From Forficula auricularia (Eukaryota > Arthropoda > Insecta > Dermaptera > Forficulidae), in contig JALMQS010000841.1 of the NCBI GenBank assembly GCA_024734495.1, positions 4,086,176 through 4,150,175 of the forward strand: a stretch of 64,000 nt of DNA, read 5' to 3'. The position numbers were made by a program, and so were the translations under genes. Below, piece after piece: positions 19,811-31,644 of the stretch; the first letter of the stretch is position 1, and each line of letters opens with the position of its first letter. The notes below the pieces were generated by a model that was given only the letters and a program-made list of their open reading frames with translations, was not told the origin of the DNA and made no database searches.

Positions 19811-21720
19811 TTGAAATAAACTGCAACGGATCGTTGCTAAACTTTATCCAAATTCATTTGAAATATTAATATGTTTGTTCCTTTATTATTAATCAGATAT
19901 CACTTGCAATTTGTAGTTCATATTGAAATTAATTCAAAAATAATTCTCATTTAAGAGTCGAGGAATAACCATTCTACATTGGATTTTTGACGTTTCGGTT
20001 TTTATTGGTAACCATTGCTGAAGACATAGAGGAATCGACTTAAAATCAAAAATAGCCATCGATTCTCATCTAATACTTGAGGAATAACAATTCTACATTA
20101 GGTTTTTGACGTTTCGATTATTATTGGTAACCATTGCTGAAGACATGGAGGAAACGACTTAAAATCAAAAATAACGATCGATTCTTATCTAATACTAGAG
20201 GAATAACCTTATTGAATTCCATTTTTGATGTTTTGACTATTAATGAAACCTCTACTGAAAATGTAGAAGAATCGACTTAAAATCAAAAAGACTAAATTCT
20301 TTTATGGCAAACAACTCAAGCTTGAGTTGTTTACCAAAAAAGAATTTAGTCTTTTTGATTTTAAGTCGATTCTTCTACATTTTCAGTAGAGGTTTCCATT
20401 AATAGTCAAAACATCAAAAATGGAATTCAATAAGGTTATTCCTCTAGTATTAGATAAGAATCGATCGTTATTTTTGATTTTAAGTCGATTCCTCCATGTC
20501 GTCAGCAATGGTTACCAATAATAATCGAAACGTCAAAAACCTAATGTAGAATTGTTATTCCTCAAGTATTAGATGAGAATCAATCGCTATTTTTGATTTT
20601 AAGTCGATTCATCTATGTCTTCAGCAATGGTTACCAATAAAAACCGAAACGTCAAAAATCCAATATAGAATGATTATTCCTCAAGTACTAGATGAGAATC
20701 AATCGCTATTTTTGGTTTAAAGTTGATTTCTCTATGTCTTCAGGAATGGTTACTAATAAAAACCGAAACGTCAAAAATCCAATATAGAATGGATATTTCT
20801 CAAGTATTAGATGAGAATCAATCGCTATTTTTTATTTTAAGTCGATTCCTCCATGTCTTCAGCAATGGTTACTAATAAAAACCGAAACGTCAAAAATCCA
20901 ATATAGAATGATTATTCCTCAAGTACTAGATGAGAATCAATCGCTATTTTTGGTTTAAAGTCGATTTCTCTATGTCTTCAGCAATGGTTACTAATAAAAA
21001 CCGAAACGTCAAAAATCCAATATAGAATGATTATTCCTCAAGTACTAGATGAGAATCAATCGCTATTTTTGGTTTAAAGTCGATTTCTCTATGTCTTCAA
21101 CAATGGTTACTAATAAAAACCGAAACGTCAAAAATCCAATATAGAATGATTATTCCTCAAGAACTAGATGAGAATCAATCGCTATTTTTGGTTTAAAATC
21201 GATTTCTCTATGTCTTCAGCAATGGTTACTAATAAAAACCGAAACGTCAAAAATCCAATATAGAATGATTATTCCTCAAGTACTAGATGAGAATCAATCG
21301 CTATTTTTGGTTTAAAATCGATTTCTCTGTCTTCAGCAAAGGTAACGGATAAGAAAACAACGCAGTTGCTATGGTTACTCATAAAAATTCCTCCCAAATT
21401 TTTAGCATTTCACAGAGAGAAGCCTATCCATTCTTACTTAAGTTAGGTTAAATGAGGTATATTAAAACGATCAAATGAATAAATTTAAAATTTTTTTAAA
21501 AGTACTATCTTACTTTAGAGTAAAGTACTTTAAAATATAATTTTACTAAAAACTTTATTTAACCTTTTTTGTGGTCCCCAAGGTACTTAATTAGGATATT
21601 AAATTTCATCAAAATTGGTTAAGTCATTTTCAAAATATTTAGAAAAAAATAAAAAGTACCGAAATAAAGTACTAATGTTTGTGGGCCGATATGTACCAAA
21701 AACTAATCAGCGCTTCATTT
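19811..21720 (+). repeat. Family G copy 1: palindrome plus tandem array
   Basis: It starts 'aaataaactgcaacggatcg'. A palindrome is centred at 20320/20321 (AAGCTT) with arms of about 370 bp, then a tandem array (20407-21340) and a unique tail to 'gggccgatatgtaccaaaaa'. The 'gacgtttcgg' and 'ccgaaacgtc' boxes are present in every unit. A second copy starts 2038 bp later, and an inverted third copy lacking most of the array is at 31645-32105. Confidence 0.8.
20407..21340 (+). repeat. Tandem array, about 119-bp period, about 7-8 units
   Basis: 'cgaaacgtc' recurs at about 20526, 20645, 20764, 20883, 21002, 21121 and 21240. Each unit includes 'ctagatgagaatcaatcgct', 'tatgtcttcagcaatggtta' and 'aaaaatccaatatagaatg'. 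The first units are shared with the right arm of the family G palindrome. Confidence 0.85.
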
Positions 21721-21848
21721 TGTTAAACTAATGGTAGGTTTTCAATTTCATTTCAATCGGTGCAACGGTGTGGAAAAAATCGTGGGCCAAAAAAGCGATA
21801 ACATCCATCATACATACATCCATCCATACATCCATACGCACGCACTAA

Positions 21849-22956
21849 ATGAAATAAACTGCAACGGATCGTTGCTAAACTTTATCCAAATTCATTTGAA
21901 ATATTAATATGTTTGTTCCTTTATTATTAATCAGATATCACTTGCAATTTGTAGTTCATATTGACATTAATTCAAAAATAATTCTCATTTAAGAGTCGAG
22001 GAATAACCATTCTACATTGGATTTTTGACGTTTCGGTTTTTATTGGTAACCATTGCTGAAGACATAGAGGAATCGACTTAAAATCAAAAATAGCCATTGA
22101 TTCTCATCTAATACTTGAGGAATAACAATTCTACATTAGGTTTTTGAAGTTTCGATTATTATTGGTAACCATTGCTGAAGACATGGAGGAAACGACTTAA
22201 AATCAAAAATAACGATCGATTCTTATCTAATACTAGAGGAATAACCTTATTGAATTCCATTTTTGATGTTTTGACTATTAATGGAAACCTCTACTGAAAA
22301 TGTAGAAGAATCGACTTAAAATCAAAAAGACTAAATTCTTTTTTGGTAAACAACTCAAGCTTGAGTTGTTTGCCATAAAAGAATTTAGTCTTTTTGATTT
22401 TAAGTCGATTCTTCTACATTTTCAGTAGAGGTTTCCATTAATAGTCAAAACATCAAAAATGGAATGCAATAAGGTTATTCCTCTAGTATTAGATAAGAAT
22501 CGATCGTTATTTTTTGATTTTAAGTCGATTCCTCCATGTCTTCAGCAATGGTTACCAATAATAATCGAAACGTCAAAAACTAATGTAGAATTGTTATTCC
22601 TCAAGTATTAGATGAGAATCAATGCTATTTTTGATTTTAAGTCGATTCCTCTATGTCTTTCAGCAATGGTTACCAATAAAAACCGAAACGTCAAAAATCC
22701 AATATAGAATGATTATTCCTCAAGTACTAGATGAGAATCAATCGCTATTTTTGGTTTAAAGTTGATTTCTCTATGTCTTCAGGAATGGTTACTAATAAAA
22801 ACCGAAACGTCAAAAATCCAATATAGAATGGATATTTCTCAAGTATTAGATGAGAATCAATCGCTATTTTTTAGTTTAAAGTCGATTCCTCCATGTCTTC
22901 AGCAATGGTTACTAATAAAAACCGAAACGTCAAAAATCCAATAGAGAATGATTATT
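21849..22956 (+). repeat. Family G copy 2, cut by assembly gap
   Basis: Direct duplicate of 19811-20950, starting with the same 'ctgcaacggatcgttgct' block 2038 bp downstream (19821 to 21859). The palindrome centre at 22359/22360 is the exact reverse complement of that in copy 1 over at least 55 bp. The copy runs into the N gap within its tandem units, so the array is probably longer than shown. Confidence 0.85.
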
Positions 22957-23056
22957 NNNNNNNNNNNNNNNNNNNNNNNNNNNNNNNNNNNNNNNNNNNN
23001 NNNNNNNNNNNNNNNNNNNNNNNNNNNNNNNNNNNNNNNNNNNNNNNNNNNNNNNN
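22957..23056. other. Assembly gap, 100 N
   Basis: One hundred N bases with a tandem array on the left and a family A internal block on the right. Its true size is unknown. Frames crossing it are artefacts. Confidence 0.99.
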
Positions 23057-23622
23057 GTGTATACAAAATTTGGTTGAGTTTGGTACAAGGGCCTATATTT
23101 TAACTTTTTGACCCTACACCCCTTCATTATGGGGGGTTAACTTTTACATTTTCAAACTTCTGGGGGTCCACTGATTATGTATACAAAATTTGGTTGAGTT
23201 TCGTCAAATGGCCTAGTTTTTTTATTTTTAACCCCCCTCCACCCCCTTAATTTTGGGCCGATATGCACCAAAATCTTATCAGCTCTTAATCTCAATGGAC
23301 CAAAACTACGTGTGAAATTTGGTTTCGATATTCCCACTAGTTTTTGTCCACAAAAATTTGGTAACGAACAGATTAACTAACAGACAACCGGACAGACAGA
23401 CTAACTGACATTTTGACAAAACAATTATTATCTCGAAAAATATAATTTTTTCGATTTTCATTTATTTGAGCTTTTTTGTAGAGCGAAATACCATTGTTTC
23501 GCTCAATTTTTTTTAATCAAAATAGTTTCAGTCGTTTTCGAGATATTTCGAAAAAAAGAAGGAAAAAACCACTTTTTTCAACCACGATTACAATACTTGA
23601 CCATACCCTGTATGGTAAAGTA
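23057..23622 (+). mobile_element. Family A element, left end lost in gap
   Basis: It runs from 'gtatacaaaatttggttgag' through 'gggccgatatgcaccaaaat', 'acagacaaccggacagacag' and 'cgaaatattttc'-type sequence to 'taccctgtatggtaaagt'. The right terminus is intact and the left is hidden by the gap. Confidence 0.75.
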
Positions 23623-24526
23623 AAAATAGATTTAGCAGGTTTACACTCTAAGCCGACGATATGATTTAGATATTTATTATTTAAAATTGTTAATTCATCA
23701 AAATTACAAACAGCGTAGCGAGTCTTGAAAAAATTACACTTTTTCCTCCAATTTCTAATTAAGTAACATCTTGAATTTATATAATTTTCATGTTTGATAG
23801 TTCAATACCCTCATTATGAATTGGGTAAGTAATCGGATGATTCAAGAAGCTGTTTAGTAAATATTTCCTTATTTAAATTTTGATGATGTTGGAGGAGAAG
23901 ATTTTTAATTGAGCCCACAAACCTCTTTCTGGAAAATGTTTCAATTTCCACTATAATTTTCATATACGAAGTCATTTCGTACACTAGTGTTAATTTTTAT
24001 CGCCCACATCTAATGAAATGAGATGCTGAAAACCATGAATTTTGAATAAGCCGAAAAATAATAAATATGTCACCTAAATAAATAATATAATAATAAATTT
24101 AAATAAGAATAGAACAAATTACTACCAGAAAATGCTTCATTAACATATAAATAAGTGGAAGTAATAAAAAAAATAGAATGGTAACTTATATATGTATATA
24201 TTTTATTTTAAAAAGAGTCATCAAAAAATCATTAAGAGAATTAGAAGAGGATCATTGACGAGGGCTGGATTTCCGTGGATCATAAATATTCATTACAATA
24301 TCTTTTTTTTTCTTTCTTCGATTGTATAATATCTAATAGAATTTTTTTATAGATTTATATTTCGAGTCTCAACTCATTTAGAATCAATCCAAGGAGAATC
24401 AAGTGGGTTGCGGAACGCTAGGCGTTCCCACCTCGGAATGAATTAAAAGATTAAGGGTCTCCCATAATTGTTTAGAAATTCAAGCTTTTCTCCAATTAAA
24501 GAATACCTATGAATAAAATTAAATTG
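23623..24526. other. AT-rich stretch, nothing recognised
   Basis: About 900 bp with no gene or known repeat seen. Confidence 0.4.
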
Positions 24527-25597
24527 CAATGTGGCCATCCACTAGACTTTACCATACAACCTGGCCCCTAAGTTATATTTAATGAAATTATTTATAATCA
24601 TGTAGGGGACGGGGGGTTAGTTTTTGCATTTTTAGACTCCTGGGGGCCCACTGATTATGTATACAAAATTTAGTTGAGTTTGGTACAAGAGCCTATATTT
24701 TCATTTTTTGATCCTACACCCCCCCCCCCACACACACACTTTGGGCGGTTAGTTTTTGCATTTTTAGATTACTGTGGGTCCACTCTGATTAGGTATACAA
24801 AATTTGGTTGAGTTTGGTAAAAGGGCCTAGATTTTCATTTTTTGACCCCCTCCGCCCCCCGTAATTTTGGGTCGATATGCACCAAAATCTAATCAGTTCG
24901 GGGTGGGCTCGGGTTCTGTGAGAGTTGAAGCCATCACACTCTCGTGGAAGGGAGTGTGGTGGCATAAACCGGTGCCTCCCCTTGTCGCCCTGGGAATTTC
25001 CCAGAGAACTTTATGCGATATGACCTTCAGGGCGATGAGGGGTTCTTTGATGGATTTTTATAGCTTCAACAGGAGAACTTATAGGGAAATCGCCATGCGC
25101 TAGAAATTGTATAAAGAAAATTTTTTTTGTAAATATATTATGTAAATATTCCTATAATTATGTTAATAGTCCTATAATTAAATTCACCCGACTATGTAAA
25201 TATTTCTTGTTAGTGAAGGCCCCCACCTGCGTGGCCCAATAAACGAAAAATCAATGTACCAAAACTAAGTGTGAAATTTGGATTCGATATTCACACTATT
25301 TTTTGTGCTAGCTCGTCCACAAAAATTTGGTAACGCAAAAACTAACTAACAGACTAACAACCAGACTAACAGACAGACTAACAGACATTTTGACAAAACA
25401 ATTATTATCTCAAAAAATATAATTTTTCCGATGTTCACTTATTAGAGGTTTTTTGTAGAGCGAAATGCCTTGGTTTCGCTCAATTTTTTTAATCAAAATA
25501 GTTTCAGCCGTTTTTGAGATATTTCGGAAAAACAAGGAAAAAACTACTTTTTTCATGGATGATTACAATACTTGACCATACTCTGTATGGTAAAGTA
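24527..25597 (+). mobile_element. Family A element interrupted by a LINE tail
   Basis: The left end 'gtggccatccactagact' and right end 'tactctgtatggtaaagt' are present. The element is split at 24896/25251 by the 3' end of a LINE. Without the insert, its length agrees with the other copies (about 0.7 kb). Confidence 0.8.
24897..25250 (+). pseudogene. Non-LTR retrotransposon 3' end nested in family A
   Basis: A frame across about 24897-25103 reads 'VEAITLSWKGVWWHKPVPPL', 'VALGISQRTLCDMTFRAMRG', 'SLMDFYSFNRRTYREIAMR', stop. The [IT]-x-S-W-K-G-V-W ... L-G-I-S ... F-N-R-R-T pattern resembles the C-terminal tail of ORF2 in several insect LINE clades. A 3' UTR of about 150 bp with 'tgtaaatat' repeats follows, ending 'aaacgaaaaa'. 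GC is higher than in the host repeat. About 9 bp of family A ('ctcttaatc') is missing at the junction, so no clean target duplication is seen. Confidence 0.6.
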
Positions 25598-25604
25598 AAA
25601 ATAC

Positions 25605-25842
25605 AAAATGATCAGCCGGTCCGATCCCGGAATTTTCCCTGTCCGGCGCGATGTTTTTTACAGAGCCACAAAAACAAATAAAGAAAAGATTAAATAAATG
25701 GAATTCCAAATTCATATAGACATTAGGTTTTACCTCGAATTCGGGGATCCCTGGCTAAGAGGAAATAAGAGGTTCGCTCTTTTAAAAAAACATCGCGCCG
25801 GATACGCGGAGATCCCGGGTTCGAACACAGGCTGATCCTTTT
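25605..25842. repeat. Foldback with tRNA-like arms
   Basis: The left end 'gatcagccggtccgatcccg' and right end 'cccgggttcgaacacaggct' are inverted relatives, both adjacent to 'ggcgcgatgttttt' or its complement. On the plus strand the right arm has a B box 'ggttcgaac'. It looks like two inverted copies of a tRNA-derived sequence, perhaps a SINE head. Confidence 0.5.
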
Positions 25843-26334
25843 GTCTTAGTATAACAAAAAAATCATTTTTTTATTCCTTAATTTAATAATAATTATTATT
25901 AACAATGACTTTATCCTTATATAAATAATAATTATTTCTGTATTAGGCGTTTAAGATTATTACTACATATCTCGTCTCTTAAGAAGGTATTAATCATAGC
26001 CTGTTATTATTAATTGCAACTGTATAAATATATCATAGATGAACTTGTCTCAAATAGAAGAAGCAGGTCAATATTAATAGCATAATCATCTTCTCTTCTT
26101 TCTATATAATAAATTAGAAAAATAATTAAATCAATAAATCAATTTCCACGCCCCTGTAACTTCCCTCAATAAGGTCCAAATTCGCCCCTTTTTTTAAATA
26201 TGGATTAAATTTGGAAATCGTTTTAAACTTTGCTCATCCATCAACATTCAGATCAAAATTTTAATTTTGTTTTTCTATCATTGAATTTTTTTGAGAATTA
26301 GCTACCACCGGCATCCAAACTTCAGTAAATATAA
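25843..26334. other. AT-rich stretch, nothing recognised
   Basis: No gene or repeat recognised. Confidence 0.4.
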
Positions 26335-27062
26335 TCTCAACCAAAACACTCTGTTAAAAAACAGGCAAGATCGAAAAAGTAGTGAAATCTAGTGTGTAGC
26401 CAAGTTAAATTCGACAAGAATAATTAAGTTGAGAGATCTACTATTTTCTCAACTTAATTTTTCTTGACGAATTTAACTTGTCTACACATTAGATTTCACT
26501 ACATTTTCGATCTCGGCCTGTTTTTTCACAAATGTTTTGGTTGAGATTTCTCTTCTTTTTGTAAGCTATGTTGGTCCAAAGGGCTAGAATTTTTATTTTT
26601 GACCCCCCTCCCCCATTTTGGGTGGTTAATTTTTGCATTTCTAGCCTTCTGAGGGCACACAGAATATGTATACAAAATTTATTTGAGTTTGGTCCAACTG
26701 GCTAGAATTTTTATTTTAGACGTCCCCCCCCCCCATTTTGGGTGGTTAGTTTTTGCATTTTTAGCCTTCTGGGAGCACAGAGAATATGTATACAAAATTT
26801 GTTCAAACAAATTGAGTTTGGTTCAACAGGTTAGAATTTTCATTTTTGACCTTCCCCCTATTTTGAAGGTGTTGAAAGATAGAAAGTTTGGAATTTTTCC
26901 TTTGTTTGTGTCCCAAACTCTACTAGCATGCAAAATTTCATGATGCTGGAATGATTGAAAATACCCTATAGGTTTTGATGACCTGTCAGTGAGTGAGCGC
27001 CAAAATAGCTATTTTACCAAGTCCATATCTCAGAATCTATTTAAGCTATATTATTGAAATTT
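26335..27062 (+). repeat. Second copy of the 2.2-3.0 kb segment
   Basis: Has the small foldback (about 26340-26430 against 26440-26545), two consecutive A2 blocks with C runs, then 'tttttcctttgtttgtgtc' and 'ctcagaatctatttaagct'. It differs from the first copy by an extra A2 block. Confidence 0.75.
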
Positions 27063-27845
27063 GGAACTCTCCTCAAATGGATTCTGAGCTGCTGGGGGGT
27101 CGAAATCGGCTCGAAATGGTTCCTGTAAATAGCGTACAGCGAGTAAGGCCAAACCAATGGTCGAACTTGGCCTGCGCACGCTATGCGCTTTGATAAATTA
27201 CACAACAATGATATTTTAACAAAACGTTTACTCTTTGAAATTGCCAGGTTATTTTGTGATCCAATAGATTTCCCCTCATATTACACTCTTTGGTGATATA
27301 AAGAAATCTTATAACAGTTAAAAGTCGGTACTTAAAGAATACCCAACCCAAATCGGTGTTAGGCAACTATTTTGGACCCCAGCCAGTATTTACATAATAA
27401 ACATGACCTATGCATGTCATTTCCTCTGTCTAGGACTACATTGATTGAATCATACATTTTATTTTCGAAATAATTCGATTAGTCCAAATCTAATAAAGCA
27501 CTCAATGCTTGTTTTCTTGAAAGATACTTTTCACACCATTAAAATTTCTTGGACACAGTTTTTTATCAAGTAATATTACAATTTGCACCAAAATTTGTTT
27601 TTTGACTATCTTACTTCCTGTTGTTTATGTTTATCATCATTTTTGGTACTTTGGGATAATTTGGATTCTTTAACTAAATTCATACTCACTTTTGTAAAAA
27701 AAATATCTTATATATATTGAACAATTTTTATTTTATGTTGTATCATTCGATCCATAATAAATTTGTAACGAGAATAGCAGCGAATTGAACAAAAATTAAA
27801 AACACAGAACACACTATACGACAAAACATAGTGAACTTGTTTTTA
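27063..27845. other. AT-rich stretch, nothing recognised
   Basis: No gene or known repeat recognised. Confidence 0.4.
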
Positions 27846-28534
27846 ATTTACCATACAGGGTATGGTCAAGTATTGTAATCGTGCATGAAAAAAGTGTTGT
27901 TTTTTTCCTTCTTTTTTGCGAAATATCTCAAAAACGGCTGAAACTATTTTGATTAAAAAAATTGAGCGAAACCATGGCATTTCGCTCTACAAAAAAAGCC
28001 TTAATAAGTAAACATCGAAAAAATTATATTTTTCGAGATAATAATTGTTTTGACAAAATGTCTGTTAGTCTGTGCGTTAGCAACGTTTTTGTGGACGAGC
28101 TAGCTCAAAAACTAGTATGAATATCGAAACCAAATTTCACACGTAGTTTTAGTCCATTTAGATTAAGAGCTGATTAGATTTTGGTGCATATCGACACAAA
28201 ATTAAGGGGGGGGCGGGGGCCGCGCCCGCCCTAAAAATTAAAAATCTAGGACATTTGAGCATACTCAACCAAATTTAGTATAGATAATCAGTGGACCCCA
28301 GAAGTCTAAAAATGCAAAAACTAACCGCCCAAAACGGAGAGGAGGGTGGGGGTCAAAAAATGAAATTTAGGCTCTTGCACCAAACTCAACCAAATTTTGT
28401 ATACATAATCAGTGGCTTCCATGAGTCTAAAAAGGCAGAAACTAATCCCCCCTACATGATTATAAATAATTTTAGGGGCCAGGTTGTATGGGAAAGTCAA
28501 GTGGATGTCCACATCAAAACATGTCAGCTTATTT
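27846..28534 (-). mobile_element. Family A element, minus
   Basis: Complete copy from 'ttaccatacagggtatggtc' to 'ggaaagtcaagtggatgtcc' and 'acatgtcagcttattt'. It carries a G run with a small GC-rich expansion at 28207-28230. Confidence 0.8.
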
Positions 28535-29211
28535 CATTGAAGGAAAGAACTAATTTAATTCCCATTATAAACTTTCGAATTAATATGGTTTATTTCAAAA
28601 AGTTCTAATACAAAAAAAATTACACAATTAGATTTGGATTGTATTTAGTTCTAAAACATCTGCAATTGAAGTGGACGTTTTTTTTTTTGTTTTTTTTTTA
28701 ATTTTTCACAAGTGAAAAGTTTTAATCGGAAATGACAAAGAAGAAAAGGAAAAAAACAATCTGTCTGTCAAATAAGAAGGAAAGGTTTTATGTTCTGAAA
28801 GACACCTGAATCTGACAAGAACAAATCAAAGGGATCAATATCATAAAGAAAAAGGCTTTTTTTTATACGAAAAATATTTTTTTATGGCATTAGCTATTTT
28901 GAAAATAAAAAAAAATATATGTTTTTGATTTCTTTGCAGTTGTGGATTTGACAGCCAGGCTTAAGGTTTTAAGGTTAGACAGCATGTGGTAAAATAAAAT
29001 AATTAATTAAAAAGATCTGAAGTGTTGGAGTTACCGTTAAATTTATATTACATATTTTAAGTATAAAATTTTGTCCGAAATCTCGGATGCTGTTGAAAAA
29101 GGGCTAATCTGCAATTTCCAGAATGGTTCTAAAACTGGAAACTTCGATTACAATTCATTTTTTTTTTTATAAATTTATGATTTTTTATGTAACGTTTAAT
29201 GGCAAATAATA
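28535..29211. other. AT-rich stretch, nothing recognised
   Basis: Includes a T-rich tract at 28679-28700. No gene seen. Confidence 0.4.
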
Positions 29212-29880
29212 GCTAATACATGGAGCACTGAGCCATGCACCGTACTTTTTTGCTTCAGTTAAAAGCGATATATTTTATTTTTAATTCAAAAAGGTCGATT
29301 TTTATTTGGATTCAGAATTAAATATGTCTGCTAAGAATCTAGGGGCGATAGAAGTGAAACTTTTTTCTATGGATATATTTACTTTATAATGGGTGGAGTT
29401 CCACAAATTTTAATCCTCCACCCGGATTCAGTTCGGAGGGTGATGAGAGTTAGCTGAAGAGTGTCTAGAGAGCATGTATAGGGTTGCTGGGGTGAATGAT
29501 GTTCGGAGGTGGGTCTAGGGGTGAAGGATTAGGTCAGTGGGATGAATGGGATTAGAGGAGGCTAGCCTCGCCGGCGGGTCTCTTGCTACACTCCTCTAAT
29601 TCCCGACCATCCTACTGACCCAATCCTTCAGTGGGATGGATGGGAATTAGAGGAGGGTAGCTAGCAAGAGACCCGCCGGCGAGACTAGCCTCCTCTAATC
29701 CCCATCCCACTGACCCTATTCTTCACCCTTAGACCCACCTCCTATCATCATTCACCCCGCCAACCATATACATGTCCTCTGGATACTCTCCTCTTCACCT
29801 AACCCTTATCACCCACAGAACCCCACAAATCCGGTTGGGGGATTAAAATTTGTGAACTTCCACCCTATTGGAAAAAATCA
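29212..29880. repeat. Family H head and GC-rich foldback
   Basis: 29212-29330 matches the family H head at 727-800. A GC-rich inverted repeat follows, with arms about 29400-29632 and 29640-29870 ('ccacaaattttaatcc' against 'ggattaaaatttgtg'). The inner arms contain 'ctagcaagagacccgccgg' or its complement, related to the 'ctagcaagagggccgcc' hairpin that ends the elements at 5180 and 33889. The foldback therefore appears to be two inverted H ends. Confidence 0.7.
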
Positions 29881-30418
29881 GATTAACCCATTTTGCTCAA
29901 CTCCATCGATATATTTATTTAGCCTTACGCCGACTTTTTCCCTGAAGAAGAATACAATTGAGGATATAAAACAAAATATATTACACCGAGATTTTGGGCA
30001 ATATTTTATTTCCGTCTATACCTAGAGAATGTAATTAAATAAAAAAAATTTATTCTAATCACAATGTTTCGATCACAACTTTTAAAAATATCCTAAATGA
30101 AAAATATGTGTTGAGGTAATTCTTTCGGGGTGAACCACTATCTAGAAATTTAAAAAATTGTTAAAATTTGGAATAGAAACTTGCATTACAATGCATTGTT
30201 TTGTCAAAAACTATTCAGCCACAAAACTTTAACCAATTTATCGTTGGTATGTATTTGCTTTTTTTGTAAATCGCTACCACAACTACCACTTAACAGATAA
30301 AATTACTTCAAAAAGTATTGGGTACGCAGTTGGCTTTAAAAAAGTACATAGAATAAAACCTCACTATATTCACTAGTACAATAAAACTATTCTACCATCA
30401 ATAACTTCCAATAATTTT
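29881..30418. other. AT-rich stretch, nothing recognised
   Basis: No gene or known repeat recognised. Confidence 0.4.
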
Positions 30419-30616
30419 TACTTTACCATTCATCAGGGTATGGTCCATTATTTTAATCGTGCATGAAAAAAGTGTTCTTTTTGCTTCTTTTTTTGAAATA
30501 TCTCAAAAACGGCTGAAACTATTTTAAAAAATTTGATCGAAACCATTGCATTTCGGTCTACAAAAAAGCCCTAATAAGTTAACATCGAAAAAATTATATT
30601 TTTCGAGATAATAACT

Positions 30617-30806
30617 GTTTTGTCAAAAGTTTTTAAGGAATTTGGTGTTGGTACTTGGTGAAACATTTTTTAAAATTATTGGATAAAAATACTTGGTAGG
30701 TTTCACATTAACTTAATGTGATGATAAAAATACTTGGTATGTTTCACATTAACTTAGTGTGAAGCCTACCAAGTGTTTTTATCCAATAATTTTAGTTTTG
30801 TCAAAA
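30617..30806. mobile_element. Small palindromic element with 12-bp target duplication
   Basis: The direct repeat 'gttttgtcaaaa' flanks a 166-bp insert (30617-30628 and 30795-30806). A unique tail of about 45 nt at left ('aaggaatttggtgttggtac' then 'ttggtgaaac') resembles the tail of palindromic element 6 at 42621-42662. The rest is an imperfect palindrome with 'aaatacttggtaggtttcac'. No hammerhead box remains, so this looks like a deleted relative. Confidence 0.7.
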
Positions 30807-30814
30807 TGTTTATT

Positions 30815-30985
30815 AGTCTGGTTCGAGCGGTGAACCGCGACCTAATATCGTGTACAACTACTTCCACTTCCACTTTCATTTCCAAGTAGAAGACAAGATC
30901 AGGGGCATTATCTAATGAATTCCAAAATAATTCCACATAATTCCAAAGATGGTGTACACCTAATTCCAATCGCGGTCTGGATCTG
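30815..30985 (+). mobile_element. Family E MITE with 8-bp target duplication
   Basis: It runs from 'gttcgagcggtgaaccgcga' to 'ccaatcgcggtctggatc'. It is flanked by 'ttagtctg' on both sides, an 8-bp duplication of family A sequence. Internal blocks are shared with 10375-10524. Confidence 0.7.
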
Positions 30986-31181
30986 TTAGTCTGTGCGTTA
31001 CCAAATTTTTGTGGACGAGTTAAAAAACTAGTGTGAATATCAAAACCAAATTTCACACGTAGTTTTGGTGCATTAAGATTAAGAGCTGATTAGATTTTGG
31101 TGTATATCGCCCCAAAATTAAGGGGGTGGAGGGGAGGGGGGCCAGGTTGTACGGTAAAGTCAAGTGGATGACCACATCAGA

Positions 31182-31644
31182 ACTAAAAGCGATCCGCATT
31201 TATAACCTACAAAAAATCGTCCATGTTGCTAAACCGTTGCCTAAGCTCAAGGCGCACCAATAGAAATCTTCCAGACATTTCCTTTAGAACGAAAACATGA
31301 AGCTGTGTGATAAGTTATTGACAACTTCTGACTATCACAATTGCATCTGACATCTTTGGAATTAGCTCATTTCCTTTGTGGCAAATCTGTCTGAAGAAAA
31401 TTGCTTTTTATTCAGTTTCGGACATTATTTTTTTACGCCCACTCAACTTCTAACATTTCCCAAGGTCTAAATAAAACGAACTACTCTTCTATATTAACCT
31501 CTACATTTCCAATTATGTGCCATTTATTTGGCTACGAAGTTTATAATTTATCTATGACCATATTACTTCTGTGGAAATATCTCCTGCATTACGTTTAACT
31601 TTCTAATCAGACGCAGAGGCTATTTTACACCCACCCAACTTCTT
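31182..31644. other. Unique stretch, nothing recognised
   Basis: Slightly less AT-rich than average. I found no recognisable gene or repeat. Confidence 0.4.

Larger units (their letters stand above)
30419..31181 (-). mobile_element. Family A element with two nested insertions
   Basis: Ends 'ctttaccattcatcagggta' and 'acggtaaagtcaagtggatg' are both present. It is interrupted by a short palindromic element (30617-30806) and a family E MITE (about 30815-30985), and has lost part of its G-rich side. Confidence 0.75.

Noticed and set aside
20407..21340. Hammerhead ribozyme in every 119-bp unit (each has CCGAAACGTC)
   Set aside because: The upstream part reads CAGCAAUGGUU and lacks the CUGANGA box, so only the 3' half is hammerhead-like. 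At most a decayed relic.
22893..23127. Open frames across the N run at 22957-23056
   Set aside because: Frames are artefacts of translating N bases. The same applies to 51186-51424.
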